Assembly: GCA_018433085.1 (NCBI GenBank)
Contig: JAHDRW010000012.1
Coordinates: forward strand, 127,341-191,340
Length of the DNA stretch: 64,000 nucleotides
Origin: Deltaproteobacteria bacterium
Lineage (GTDB): Bacteria > Desulfobacterota > Desulfomonilia > UBA1062
Direction: 5' to 3'
Below the pieces are notes generated by a model. It was not told the DNA's origin and did not search any database. It saw only the letters and a program-made list of their open reading frames with translations. Below are positions 1-9,052 of the stretch, piece by piece. Numbering within the stretch: position 1 is the stretch's first letter; every line of letters starts with the position of its first letter. A program made the translations under genes and the position numbers.

Positions 1-1287
1 CTTGTGAACTACCGTGGTGAGAACGAGGTTTTTCCGTACCGCGATCCCGGAAAAATCCGCTTCCGGGGTAAAGGCGCTTCCCATCCCCATGGCATCCAGC
101 GTGTCGGCGAGCTCGTGCCCGTCTGCGACGGCAAACCTTGGGAGTGAGAGCTTCGCCCTGATTTCAGGTGATCCCGCGAGCCGGTCCAGTTGCCGTCCGA
201 ACCCCTCGTGCAGCATGCCTTTCTCGAGGGCGGCCAAGTCGGCGCCCTCGCGGGGTAGCAGGATTATCAGGGAAAACGCGCCGGTTTCAAAGGGTATTTC
301 GATCATGTCCCCCTCATCGCAAGCCAGTGTTCTGACCATCGCCTCCCGGTGCATGAAAGGCGTCTGGACCGTCTCGTCCCCGCCAATGCGAAAGGCCCGG
401 TTGCGGGTGTCCTCCCGGTCGAACGGTGCAAGCCATCGGCCGGAAAAATGTATCGCATCGGCAGCCACCAACTCCGTGCCCGCGTGAACCATGCCTTCTT
501 CCAGAAGGACCGTGATCTTTCCCCGCGTCCGCTCGGCGACCCAAGCATTGATTCTTTCCCTCGCCGCTCCCGGACCGGCGGAAAAATCGACCATGAACGC
601 CCCTGCGCCACAGCGCTGCCGCAGAAGCTCCAGATACTCCCTGCGGTATTCGTTCCCCTCTTGCATCCACAGGGCATGGGCGATGTCCAGCGAACCGGCG
701 GCATCCTTATGGATGAGCCCCTGCCTGAGCACGGAGATTGAAACATGAGGATCGATGCCGCCCTGATCGAGGTGGAGAGTCGACGCCATCTCCTCCCTGG
801 TCCGCCCCCCTGCCCCGGCATAGAGCATGGAAAGTGCGGCTGAAATGCTGCAGGGAGAAAAGAGGAGATTACCCCTGCGCGCCTTGAGGCGGGAGTACAG
901 GTCAAGGCCGAAAAGATTGCCGCCCTCCGCTGAACGGCTCGCCCCTTCCGGGTGGCCCAGCCCGCTGACCGATCCGGTGCAGGCTGTCCTCCGGGACTCG
1001 AGGACGTCTGCCGCCGCACCCGGTACATACCCCGGATCACGACCCATCCTCATCGCACTGCCGGCATCGCCGCAGCCCAACATAACAGCGGCCGCCAGAG
1101 CAATGACGGCGATGCAGAGGAACGCCCCGGTACAGGATGCACCCGTGATGTCTGCGCGCCCGATGCGTACTCCCGTGCACAGCCGATGAATCCTCCTTCG
1201 CGTCCGCTTCGGAGGACGAGAAGGAGGGATCACATTCCCCGCCGCTTGCGGCTTCAATAGGGTCCAGGGCTTGCCCTTAAGGTTCAT
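1..1287 (-). CDS. exported serpin (serine/cysteine protease inhibitor), C-terminus beyond window
   Basis: The minus strand is open from an ATG at 1287 to the window edge (429 codons), with AGGAGGGAG about 6 bases upstream of the start. After a long basic N-terminus comes a hydrophobic segment near residues 52-70 followed by Cys72, so the protein is exported and possibly lipid-anchored, although the lipobox is poor. The rest is a clear serpin: NLFGLDLYSRL near residue 124, LLFSPCSISAALSMLYAGAGGRT near 141-163, then INAWVAERTRGKI and a VLTTVVHK strand at the edge, just before the expected hinge and reactive-centre loop. About 70 residues are therefore missing, including the loop that fixes protease specificity. 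Known serpins trap serine or cysteine proteases irreversibly. The gene follows a cysteine peptidase by 48 bp on the same strand and is probably co-transcribed with it. Confidence 0.87.
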   Translation of the reverse strand, partial: MNLKGKPWTLLKPQAAGNVIPPSRPPKRTRRRIHRLCTGVRIGRADITGASCTGAFLCIAVIALAAAVMLGCGDAGSAMRMGRDPGYVPGAAADVLESRRTACTGSVSGLGHPEGASRSAEGGNLFGLDLYSRLKARRGNLLFSPCSISAALSMLYAGAGGRTREEMASTLHLDQGGIDPHVSISVLRQGLIHKDAAGSLDIAHALWMQEGNEYRREYLELLRQRCGAGAFMVDFSAGPGAARERINAWVAERTRGKITVLLEEGMVHAGTELVAADAIHFSGRWLAPFDREDTRNRAFRIGGDETVQTPFMHREAMVRTLACDEGDMIEIPFETGAFSLIILLPREGADLAALEKGMLHEGFGRQLDRLAGSPEIRAKLSLPRFAVADGHELADTLDAMGMGSAFTPEADFSGIAVRKNLVLTTVVHK

Positions 1288-1335
1288 GGACGCTCCCTCC
1301 TGTCCGATCTCAAGCACGGCCTCCCTGTTTTCTTA

Positions 1336-2658
1336 TCAATCGTTCTCCTTCGCGGTATCCGGAACCGGGCTCCCCTGAAGGACCATATTGACCAGGCTCC
1401 CCCAGGTGATTCCCGAAGACCGGTTGCACGCCAGGGTCGAATATCGGAGGAGGTCATCGCCAAGGGCCTGGTGCTGATCGGGAAAATAAATGGCCATCCC
1501 CGTGACCTCCGCGCCTCGGGCCATGCCGTGAACTTCGTTGTCGATGATCATGCCTGACAGGGCCTCTGACAGGTTCCGGCTCATAGTCCTTATCTCGGGT
1601 TCTCCTGCAACCAGGCCGAGCTGCTGGAGGAAACTGCCCAGATCCCGATGCTCGGGATACTCGAAATTCACCGATGCGTCCCTGGCCTCCTCGATCCGTG
1701 CCCGCTCGGTCTCCATGTGGTCGCACAGGAGCCCGGCCAGCCTGCACAGGTCCTGCTGGAAGTGTTCGATCCGGGAGAGATCCAGGGCCGATTTCGTCAT
1801 GATCAGCCCGCCGACTGACAGCTGTTCGTAAAACTCCCCGCACCTGTGGGCAGTTATCCGGGCAAGCCCGAAACCGTCCATGTCCGGGGCGTCGACGAGC
1901 CCCCGGAGAATGGTGTGGTAGGAATCTCCATAAACAGGATAGAGCCCCTCGGAGAAGACCAGGTAGTCTGCCGTTCCCCTGAACTCGTAGGCCACCTCGA
2001 ACATCCCCATGAGACAGGTATCGAAATTGATGACATCGAAGGCAACACCGCCTTCCCGTACGGCCCGGGCCAGATCCGTCAGTGGGGTCATGGTGTGGCT
2101 GCCTGCAGAGGTATAGTCGATGAACATCCCCTTGGCCGTGGCCGGAAAGGCCGGATAATCCTTCCATCCCGAGCCGTGGCTCCACAGAACCAGCGCGTAA
2201 CGGTCCGCGGGATAGCTCCGTGCAGCCCAGGCGATAAATTCCGTCAGTGTCGCCGGGTCGGTCATGTTTCTGTTGCCGATCTCCTTGTACCACGTACCCA
2301 CCTGCCCGGGATCTGCATCGCGCTCAACCCTCCCGCGAATGGTCGATGAGGGTAAACCGGCGGGTCCGTCGGGCCGGAATTCCCCCTGAACCACGATGTT
2401 GACCTCGGGAGAGGACCCCACCTCTTCCATCTCGTTTATATCGGTCAGCCCCGCCTCGGAGATATCGTTATCCGCGGCGAGGTAGACCATGTAGGTCCAC
2501 GAGCTCTTCGACTTCGCGTGTACCTCGAGACCGTCTTCTTGTCCAGGCTCGCCGCTGCACGAGCCTGACAGCGCGCACATCACCAGGAGATATCCGCACC
2601 AGATCCGGAGATATCGGCGCCTCCACCGGGCGTCACCCTTCCCGCTCGAATGTGTCAC
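1336..2658 (-). CDS. clostripain-related cysteine peptidase (family C11), exported
   Basis: 440 residues from a GTG start. The N-terminus is basic, then hydrophobic (about residues 19-34) and contains several Cys, so the protein is probably exported. A lipoprotein cleavage at LSGSC is possible, but the -3 residue is not ideal. The peptidase domain begins at WTYMVYLAADNDI (about 54-66). It holds the C11 catalytic dyad: His161 in LVLWSHGSGW and Cys215 in NFDTCLMGMFEVAYE. Family C11 enzymes cut after basic residues and are often Ca-dependent or self-activating. Substrate is not predictable here. The serpin gene lies 48 bp downstream in the same orientation, which suggests a protease/inhibitor pair. 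The start is uncertain because the ribosome-binding site is weak. Confidence 0.85.
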   Translation of the reverse strand: MTHSSGKGDARWRRRYLRIWCGYLLVMCALSGSCSGEPGQEDGLEVHAKSKSSWTYMVYLAADNDISEAGLTDINEMEEVGSSPEVNIVVQGEFRPDGPAGLPSSTIRGRVERDADPGQVGTWYKEIGNRNMTDPATLTEFIAWAARSYPADRYALVLWSHGSGWKDYPAFPATAKGMFIDYTSAGSHTMTPLTDLARAVREGGVAFDVINFDTCLMGMFEVAYEFRGTADYLVFSEGLYPVYGDSYHTILRGLVDAPDMDGFGLARITAHRCGEFYEQLSVGGLIMTKSALDLSRIEHFQQDLCRLAGLLCDHMETERARIEEARDASVNFEYPEHRDLGSFLQQLGLVAGEPEIRTMSRNLSEALSGMIIDNEVHGMARGAEVTGMAIYFPDQHQALGDDLLRYSTLACNRSSGITWGSLVNMVLQGSPVPDTAKEND

Positions 2659-3127
2659 CTGCGCGTCCCTATCAGAATTTCATCAGTATCCGCTTGTAGT
2701 GGTACGTCCTGCTACGCCCTGTAAAGGTACATAGTAGCTCGTTGCGGGCGGGCATCAAATCGAGTGATCGGACCCTGATTCGGATGGTTCTCACCGGCCA
2801 TACTCCCGCGCAAGAGGCGATGAAGCCCTCGATGCATCAGATCCGGGAAAAAAGCGGGGCTGCCTCGATAATATTTTTCTCTCATTGAGTAATTTGTTCT
2901 ATATTATCATTTGGCTTCAATGTGTTGAGATTTGTATGAAAATTTACAGGATGGAAATAATACCGTCTTATTATTTTACAAGACTCTCCAGGATAAATGT
3001 GCTATCATAAGAATGTGTTGGTTATTTTGGAATGCTGGTGTTTTCGGTTTCTTGATATTCTATTGTTCGTCACCTGTCAATACCCGCCGGGTGGCGCACG
3101 ACAACTTTCACATCACGGAGTGCTGCC
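2659..3127. other. intergenic region between divergent clostripain and liv genes
   Basis: This 469-bp gap has an A+T-rich core (about 2870-3060), unlike the flanking genes, so it probably carries both divergent promoters. I could not settle on a hexamer pair. The short plus-strand reading frame inside it has no ribosome-binding site and no recognisable protein character. Confidence 0.4.
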
Positions 3128-4198
3128 ATGGATATGAAGCGTGATTACTACGAAGACATCGAGGTCTTCAGCAGCGGCACGGTTCTCTTCTGGTCCTTCG
3201 CGCTGTTTGCCTTCCTCTTCACCCTGCCCCTCTACCTGCCCAGTTACAACATCTACCTCTTCAACATCATCCTCGTGCACGTGATCCTTGCGGTGGGCCT
3301 CAACATCCTCGTGGGTTACACGGGCCAGATATCGCTGGGACACGCCGGTTTCTTCGCCATCGGCGCCTATGGGACCGTCCTGCTCATGACGCACCTGGGC
3401 GTCCCCTTCTTTGCCGCGATCATCGCAGCCGGGCTCATAGCGGCCTTTTTCGGCTTTATCATCGGCCTGCCCGCGCTGAGGCTGGAGGGCCCTTACCTCG
3501 CCATCGCCACCCTGGGGTTCGGGCTGACCATCATGCACATCATCGGGAGGTGGGATATCTTCGGCGGACGGATGGGTATTCAGGCCCCGCCGCTCGACAT
3601 CGGCATCCCGCAGTGGGGGTTGAGCGTTCTGCTCGACTCGGACGTCAAGATGTACTACCTGATCGTCGTCATTGCCATCATCATGGTGATAGGGGCCAGG
3701 AACATGATGAAGACGAGGATAGGCAGGGCCTTCGTGGCCATCCGCGACGACGATATCGCGGCCGAGGTCATGGGGGTGAACCTGCTCGCCTTCAAGACAC
3801 TTTCCTTTGCCGTCAGCGCCTTCTACGCGGGCGTCGCGGGCGGGCTCTTCGGTTTCGTGCTGGGATTTTTCGATCCCTTCACCTTCAACCTCATCCTCTC
3901 CATCATCTTTCTGGTCATGGTCGTGGTGGGGGGCCTCGGGTCGGTGCTCGGCGCCGTCATGGGGGCCGCGCTCATCACCTATCTCCAGTACGACCTGCTC
4001 AAGAACGTCGACGAGATGCCATACCTGGGCGATGTCCTGGTCTGGGTTTCCCGGAAGCTCTTCACCGTGATCGGGCTGGAGAATTTCAACAGCATCATGC
4101 TGGGCCTCATCATGCTCGGCATCGTGATCTTCGAGCCGCTGGGCATGTTCGGTATCTGGATACGGATCAAGAAGTACTGGAAGACCTGGCCGTTTTGA
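3128..4198 (+). CDS. livM: LIV-type ABC transporter permease (LivM family)
   Basis: 356 residues; inner-membrane permease of the hydrophobic amino-acid uptake (HAAT) type. Roughly eight to ten hydrophobic segments are visible. The family signature NILVGYTGQISLGHAGFFAIGAY lies near residues 60-82, and a cytoplasmic loop contacting the ATPase (RIGRAFVAIRDDDIAAEVMG) near 198-217. ACGGAG lies upstream of the ATG. It is the first gene of a plus-strand run: livH follows after 28 bp. Homologues import branched-chain amino acids, but in deltaproteobacteria many copies carry aromatic or short organic acids, so the substrate is open. Confidence 0.92.
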   Translation: MDMKRDYYEDIEVFSSGTVLFWSFALFAFLFTLPLYLPSYNIYLFNIILVHVILAVGLNILVGYTGQISLGHAGFFAIGAYGTVLLMTHLGVPFFAAIIAAGLIAAFFGFIIGLPALRLEGPYLAIATLGFGLTIMHIIGRWDIFGGRMGIQAPPLDIGIPQWGLSVLLDSDVKMYYLIVVIAIIMVIGARNMMKTRIGRAFVAIRDDDIAAEVMGVNLLAFKTLSFAVSAFYAGVAGGLFGFVLGFFDPFTFNLILSIIFLVMVVVGGLGSVLGAVMGAALITYLQYDLLKNVDEMPYLGDVLVWVSRKLFTVIGLENFNSIMLGLIMLGIVIFEPLGMFGIWIRIKKYWKTWPF

Positions 4199-4226
4199 CC
4201 GCCGATGAGGGGAGCGTAAATAAACC

Positions 4227-5099
4227 ATGATCGAACAACTTATCACTGAAGGCTTGGCAATCGGGGCGTGTTACGGACTCTTCGGGGTGGCCGTGGCCAT
4301 CATCTACAAAACTTCGGACGTGATCAACTTCGGCCAGGGCGAGATGGGCATGATCTCCACCTTTGTCACCTACCACATCCTCGCCCAGTACGGCCTGCCT
4401 TTCTGGCTGGCCTTTGTCCTGACCATGCTGTTCGCGGTCCTGCTCGGCATGTTCATCGAGTTCTTCTTCATGCGACCGGCCAAGGACCCCACCGTGCTCG
4501 GACTCATTATCATCACGCTTGGCGCCGAGATGCTCCTCATGGGCCTTGCGGGCTGGAAATGGGGCGCCGAGCAGAAGGACTTCACCTTCCCGCTGTCCGT
4601 CCAGAAGGTGCACGAACCCATCCCGGGTCTAATACTCAACGAGTGGTCCATAGGGGTGTTCGCGTTGACCGCGCTCATCATGGTGCTGCTCTTCCTGTTT
4701 TTCCGGTACTCCAATCTCGGCATCGCCATGCGCGCCACCCAGCAGAACCAGAACGCGGCCAGGATCATGGGCATCAAGGTGGAGCGGGTCTTCTCGTTCA
4801 CCTGGGGATTGAGCTCGCTCATCGGCGCCGTGGCCGCGATGTTCTTCGCCGCCCGGTCGGTCCTGGACCCGAACTTCATGATGGAGCCCTTTATGCGGGC
4901 GTTCGCCGCGGCCGTGCTCGGGGGTCTCACCAGCATCCCGGGTGTGGTGGTGGGGGGGCTCCTTCTGGGGCTCATAGAAAACTTCTTCGGCTATCTGTGG
5001 CCCGTATGGAAGCCCATCGTGGCCTTCGTGGTGATCATCATCATCCTCACCATCAGGCCGAGCGGGCTCTTCGCCAGGCACTACGTGAAGAAGGTATAG
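4227..5099 (+). CDS. livH: LIV-type ABC transporter permease (LivH family)
   Basis: 290 residues, polytopic. The N-terminal LivH pattern (GLFGVAVAIIYKTSDVINFGQGEMGM, about residues 19-44) and the ATPase-contact loop (LGIAMRATQQNQNAARIMGI, about 156-175) are present. It would pair with the LivM protein to form the membrane channel. It lies 28 bp after livM and only 3 bp before the next gene, so translation is probably coupled within one operon. Confidence 0.92.
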   Translation: MIEQLITEGLAIGACYGLFGVAVAIIYKTSDVINFGQGEMGMISTFVTYHILAQYGLPFWLAFVLTMLFAVLLGMFIEFFFMRPAKDPTVLGLIIITLGAEMLLMGLAGWKWGAEQKDFTFPLSVQKVHEPIPGLILNEWSIGVFALTALIMVLLFLFFRYSNLGIAMRATQQNQNAARIMGIKVERVFSFTWGLSSLIGAVAAMFFAARSVLDPNFMMEPFMRAFAAAVLGGLTSIPGVVVGGLLLGLIENFFGYLWPVWKPIVAFVVIIIILTIRPSGLFARHYVKKV

Positions 5100-5102
5100 A
5101 CG

Positions 5103-5579
5103 ATGGCCCGGAAGCGTACAAAGGCCCGAACCCTGGCCCTTGCAGGGGCCGCGACGGCGGTTCTGTGCGCGCTCATCGCCGCGTTCATCGTCTCCGAGAG
5201 GCCGCGATACTTTCTGGAGATGCTCTACGAGCGCCCCCGGATCGAGCAGGCCCTCCACACGTATTTCGCAGCCGAGATGAAGGGCGATCTCGCGGCGGTC
5301 TACCGATGCCTCGCTCCCTCGTCCATTTACCGGCAAGATCACACCTATGAGGACTTCCTCGCCGACATGAAATCCAACCCTTCAAAGATAGTCCGGTACA
5401 CAGTGGTCGACATCTACGGTTTGAGGCCGAACCACGATCCGCAATCGTATCCCGGGGTCGAGCGCTTTGCCCAGGTGGAGGTGGACGTGACCCTGGAATA
5501 CACGGACACGCATGCAACAGCGGAGTGCAACTTCTGCTTCACCTTCCTCAGAGAGGGGGGACAATGGTTCAAGGGCTGA
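5103..5579 (+). CDS. membrane-anchored NTF2-like (cystatin-like fold) protein
   Basis: 158 residues, starting 3 bp after livH. A basic N-terminus and one hydrophobic helix (about residues 12-30) would anchor the protein in the inner membrane, with the rest periplasmic. The soluble part (IEQALHTYFAAEMKGDLAAVYRCLAP, a mixed alpha/beta region, then aromatic strands ending near WFKG) has the look of a SnoaL/NTF2-like domain. I see no catalytic signature. Its place between the permease and binding-protein genes suggests an accessory role in uptake, which is inference only. Confidence 0.7.
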   Translation: MARKRTKARTLALAGAATAVLCALIAAFIVSERPRYFLEMLYERPRIEQALHTYFAAEMKGDLAAVYRCLAPSSIYRQDHTYEDFLADMKSNPSKIVRYTVVDIYGLRPNHDPQSYPGVERFAQVEVDVTLEYTDTHATAECNFCFTFLREGGQWFKG

Positions 5580-5668
5580 AAGTAAGATCCTGTATTTTTT
5601 CGGTATGATGGTACCAGGAGTCAACAAATGAATGCGCTGCTCATAAGAAGCAGCGGTAAGGAGGGAGT

Positions 5669-6859
5669 ATGAAGGGAACGAGGAGTACGGTTTTCTGGTT
5701 GATGGCCTTGTGTGTGGCGCTCTTGCTGCCCGTTCAGGGACACGCGGGCGCACCCGGGTTCGACAAGAAGGAGATCCGGATCGCCCAGTGGGGGCCCCAG
5801 ACCGGCCCGGCGGCACCATGGGGTTCGGTGGCGCGCGGGAGCGACCTCATCTTCAAGATGGTCAACGAGGAGGGCGGGATCCACGGCAGGAAGATCAAAT
5901 ACTTTATCAGGGACGACCAGTACAACCCCGCACAGACCAAGGCGGTGGTTAAGGAACTGGTCGAGCGCAGGGGCATTTTCGCCTTTGTCGGTGGAGTGGG
6001 AGCAGCCTGCGGCATGGCCGTCAAAGACTACCTGGCCGAGAACAAGGTGGTCTGGGTGGGACCGTCCACGGCCATCAACGAATACGTGTTCCCGGTAAGC
6101 CCGTATCTTTTCGGCATATACCCGCTGTACGATGACGAGGCGAGCGTCCTCGCCAAGTATGTGGTGGAGAATCTCAAGGCACAGAAGATCGGGTTCTTCT
6201 ATCAGAACGACTCCTACGGAAAGAGCGGGCTCGAAGGCTGCAAGAAGAGACTCGCCACCTACAACATGAGCCTCGTGGAAGAGATCTCGGTCGAGCCCGG
6301 AGAGAAGGACCTGTCATCACAGATGCTCAGGCTCAAGAACTCGGGCGCCGAGGTGGTGTTCCTGTGGGTGAACCCGACCAGCGCCACGATCGCGCTCAAG
6401 ACCTGCGCGACCATCGGGTTCAAGCCGCAGTGGGTGTCGTCCAACACCCTGTCCGACTTCCCGCTCATGAACACCATCACCGGAGGCCTGTGGGAAGGCG
6501 TGATTACCGGAGGCTTCGGGGTCCCGCCCGACTCCGATCATCCCCTCATCGTCAAATACCGCGAGGCAGCGAAAAAGTACGCTCCAGAGGAGCGCTGCGG
6601 CACCTTCTACCTGGCGGGGGTCCTGTTCGCCGAGCCGCTCATCGATGCATTGCAGCGCGTGGGACCGGACCTGAGCACAGAGGCCTTCCTCGATGCCCTC
6701 AACACGACCAAGGATTACCAGGGCATCGGTCCGAAGATCACCTGGACCCCGGAGGTTCATCAGGGCACGGATTCCATCCAGATCCAGCAGTGCGGCCCCA
6801 AAGGCAGCTATATCCTGCTCCAGGACTGGGTGCAGAACGATCTGGCGACTTGGAAATAA
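5669..6859 (+). CDS. periplasmic substrate-binding protein of LIV-type ABC transporter, copy 1
   Basis: 396 residues with a clear signal peptide (KGTRSTVFWLMALCVALLLP, cut near residue 25 after GHA). AAGGAGGGAGT precedes the ATG. The mature protein is a two-lobed Leu/Ile/Val-binding-type receptor (Peripla_BP_6). KEIRIAQWGPQTGPAAPWG opens the first lobe; GIHGRKIKYFIRDDQYNP and GFFYQNDSYGKSG are typical of the family. The ligand is unknown. A close paralogue follows 85 bp downstream, so one permease pair seems to be served by two receptors. Confidence 0.9.
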   Translation: MKGTRSTVFWLMALCVALLLPVQGHAGAPGFDKKEIRIAQWGPQTGPAAPWGSVARGSDLIFKMVNEEGGIHGRKIKYFIRDDQYNPAQTKAVVKELVERRGIFAFVGGVGAACGMAVKDYLAENKVVWVGPSTAINEYVFPVSPYLFGIYPLYDDEASVLAKYVVENLKAQKIGFFYQNDSYGKSGLEGCKKRLATYNMSLVEEISVEPGEKDLSSQMLRLKNSGAEVVFLWVNPTSATIALKTCATIGFKPQWVSSNTLSDFPLMNTITGGLWEGVITGGFGVPPDSDHPLIVKYREAAKKYAPEERCGTFYLAGVLFAEPLIDALQRVGPDLSTEAFLDALNTTKDYQGIGPKITWTPEVHQGTDSIQIQQCGPKGSYILLQDWVQNDLATWK

Positions 6860-6944
6860 CATCAGGCATTGCATGTGAGAGGATATCATAACGTTTCACC
6901 CCTTAAGAATGACGTCCCGGGGTGATGAGAGGATTGGGTTACTC

Positions 6945-8150
6945 ATGAAAAGGTTATCCTGTTTTCTGGTTCTGGTTGTGTGTTTTCTGATCGTGTTCCC
7001 CTGCTCCGGCAGTGCGGCAAGGTCCGGATTCGACGACGAGGAGATCCGCATCGGCCAGTTCGGGCCGCAGACAGGGCCGGCGGCCCCATGGGGGGCGGTC
7101 GCAAGGGGTGCGGGCCTGCTCTTCGATCTGGTGAACGAAGAGGGCGGCATACACGGGAGAAAGATCAAATACTATCTGCGCGACGATCAGTACAGCCCGT
7201 CCGTGGCCCAGGCAGGGGTCAGGGAGCTCGTGGAACGGCACGGGATCTTTGCCTTTACCGGAGGGGTTTCGGGTGCAGGCGGGCATGCGGTGAAAGGCTA
7301 TCTCGCCGGCAACGAGGTCCTCTGGGTGGTGCCCGGCACGGCCGCGCTCAACACCGTGGCCGACAACCAGACCCCCCCGAGCCCGTACCGCTTCTGCTCC
7401 TATCCGCTCTTCGAAGACGAAGCCAGCGTCGTGACGAAATACGCGGTGGAAAAGCTCGGGTTCAAGAAGATCGGGTTTCTGTACCAAAACGATGTGTTCG
7501 GCAAGGGCGGGCTGACCGGCTGCAAACAGCGCCTCGCTTCATACGACATGACTCTGGTCGAGGAGGTCCCGGTCGAGCCCACGGAAAAAGACCTGGCCTC
7601 GCAGATGCTGAGGCTCAAGAATTCAGGCGCGGAATGTGCCCTCATGTGGGTAAGCCCCACGCTGTCGGTCATCACGCTGAAAACCTGTGAGAGCATCGGC
7701 TACAAGCCTCAGTGGATCGCGTTTGACGGCCTTTCGGACTACCCGATGATGCACCAGATCACCGGCGGGCTGTTCGAGGGTGTCATCACCGCCGCCTTTG
7801 TTCCTCCTCCCGACTCCGGCGACCCGCTCGTGTCAAAATATCGCGAGGCAGCCAAAAGGCTCGCTCCCGAGGAGCGGTGGGGCACCTTCTATCTCGCCGG
7901 CATCCTCTTTGCCGAGCCCCTGGTCGAGGCGCTCAGACGTGTGGGCCCCGACCTGAGCACCGAGGCATGCATCAGGGAGCTGAACAGCTTCAAAGACTGG
8001 AAAGGACTCGGCGCCCCCATCACCTGGTCTGCGGACAACCATCAGGGAACAGACTCGGTGCAGATCCAGAAGTGCGGGCCGGGCGGCAGCTACATCCTTC
8101 TTCAGGACTGGACCGCAAACGATCTGGCTACATGGAAGACAAAGAAATAG
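6945..8150 (+). CDS. periplasmic substrate-binding protein of LIV-type ABC transporter, copy 2
   Basis: 401 residues from the ATG at 6945. An ATG 36 bases earlier lacks a ribosome-binding site and would spoil the signal peptide. The signal peptide is KRLSCFLVLVVCFLIVFP with cleavage near GSAA. The protein aligns with copy 1 throughout (EEIRIGQFGPQTGPAAPWG, GGIHGRKIKYYLRDDQYSP, EPTEKDLASQMLRLKNSGAE). It differs near the presumed ligand pocket, where about seven extra residues (AALNTVADNQTPPSP) follow the PGTA stretch. The divergence suggests related but distinct ligands. Confidence 0.9.
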   Translation: MKRLSCFLVLVVCFLIVFPCSGSAARSGFDDEEIRIGQFGPQTGPAAPWGAVARGAGLLFDLVNEEGGIHGRKIKYYLRDDQYSPSVAQAGVRELVERHGIFAFTGGVSGAGGHAVKGYLAGNEVLWVVPGTAALNTVADNQTPPSPYRFCSYPLFEDEASVVTKYAVEKLGFKKIGFLYQNDVFGKGGLTGCKQRLASYDMTLVEEVPVEPTEKDLASQMLRLKNSGAECALMWVSPTLSVITLKTCESIGYKPQWIAFDGLSDYPMMHQITGGLFEGVITAAFVPPPDSGDPLVSKYREAAKRLAPEERWGTFYLAGILFAEPLVEALRRVGPDLSTEACIRELNSFKDWKGLGAPITWSADNHQGTDSVQIQKCGPGGSYILLQDWTANDLATWKTKK

Positions 8151-8242
8151 GCATCACAAGGCTTCGGGTTTGAACCCGGTCGCCCCGGACCTCCGGGGCG
8201 ACCGGCGCATCAAGACGCCCGAAATGACGGGGGACAAGGCAT

Positions 8243-9052
8243 ATGGCCCACTTCACGGTGGAAAACATCGGTATCAGTTTCGGCGGCATCCGGGCCGTGC
8301 AGGACGTGAGCTTCGACGTGGGGCAGAACTCCATCTTCTCCATCATCGGACCCAACGGCTCGGGGAAGACCACCATCTTCAACATGATCAGCGGCATTTA
8401 CAAGCCGGACTCGGGCAGGGTCGTGCTCGACGGGGAGAACCTCACCGGCCTCTCTCCGGACCGGATCGCCCGGAAGGGCGTTGCCCGGACCTTCCAGAAC
8501 ATCCAGCTCTTCGGCAATGCCACGGTCATGGACAACCTCATGCTCGGCCGGCACATCCACATGAAAACCGGCGTGCTGAGCGGATTCTTCATGCTGGGCA
8601 AGTGGACGCCCTGCGCGCGGGAAGAGGTGAGGCACCGCGAGGTCGTGGAGCACATCGTGGACTTCCTCGATCTGCAGTCCGTGCGCGACCAGTTCGTCTC
8701 GGGGCTGCCCTACGGCAAGCGCAAGCTCGTGGAGCTGGGCCGCGCCCTGGCCCTTGAGCCCAAGGTCCTGCTGCTCGACGAGCCCTCCGCGGGCATGAAC
8801 ACCGAGGAAAAGGACGACTTGCGGATCTGGATCAAGGACATCCAGGAGGACTACCGGGTGACCATCCTGCTCATCGAGCACGACATGAACATGGTGATGG
8901 GCATTTCCGACAGGATCCTGGCCATCAACCAGGGGGTGAAGATCATCGAGGGGACGCCTGCAGAGGTGCAGCAGCACCCGGACGTGATTGCGGCCTATCT
9001 CGGCGAGGAGGACATTGATGCTCACGATCAAGAACATCGAGACATGGTATGA
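8243..9052 (+). CDS. livG: LIV-type ABC transporter ATP-binding protein (LivG)
   Basis: 269 residues. Walker A GPNGSGKTTIFNMISG lies near 36-51. The LivG-type signature loop is LPYGKRKLVELGRALAL, Walker B is VLLLDEPSAG, and the H-loop is LLIEHDMNMVM. An intact Q-loop is seen at ARTFQNIQLFGN. The last 35 bases overlap the livF gene. It forms the ATPase dimer with LivF on the cytoplasmic face of the LivM/LivH channel. Confidence 0.93.
   Translation: MAHFTVENIGISFGGIRAVQDVSFDVGQNSIFSIIGPNGSGKTTIFNMISGIYKPDSGRVVLDGENLTGLSPDRIARKGVARTFQNIQLFGNATVMDNLMLGRHIHMKTGVLSGFFMLGKWTPCAREEVRHREVVEHIVDFLDLQSVRDQFVSGLPYGKRKLVELGRALALEPKVLLLDEPSAGMNTEEKDDLRIWIKDIQEDYRVTILLIEHDMNMVMGISDRILAINQGVKIIEGTPAEVQQHPDVIAAYLGEEDIDAHDQEHRDMV

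Noticed and set aside
14..1260. Several open frames on both strands over the first 1.2 kb
   Set aside because: They are shadows of the serpin gene, which is read in a different minus-strand frame that runs off the window edge.
2932..3144. 70-codon plus-strand frame before livM
   Set aside because: No ribosome-binding site, Cys/Phe-rich translation without family resemblance, and overlap with the livM start.
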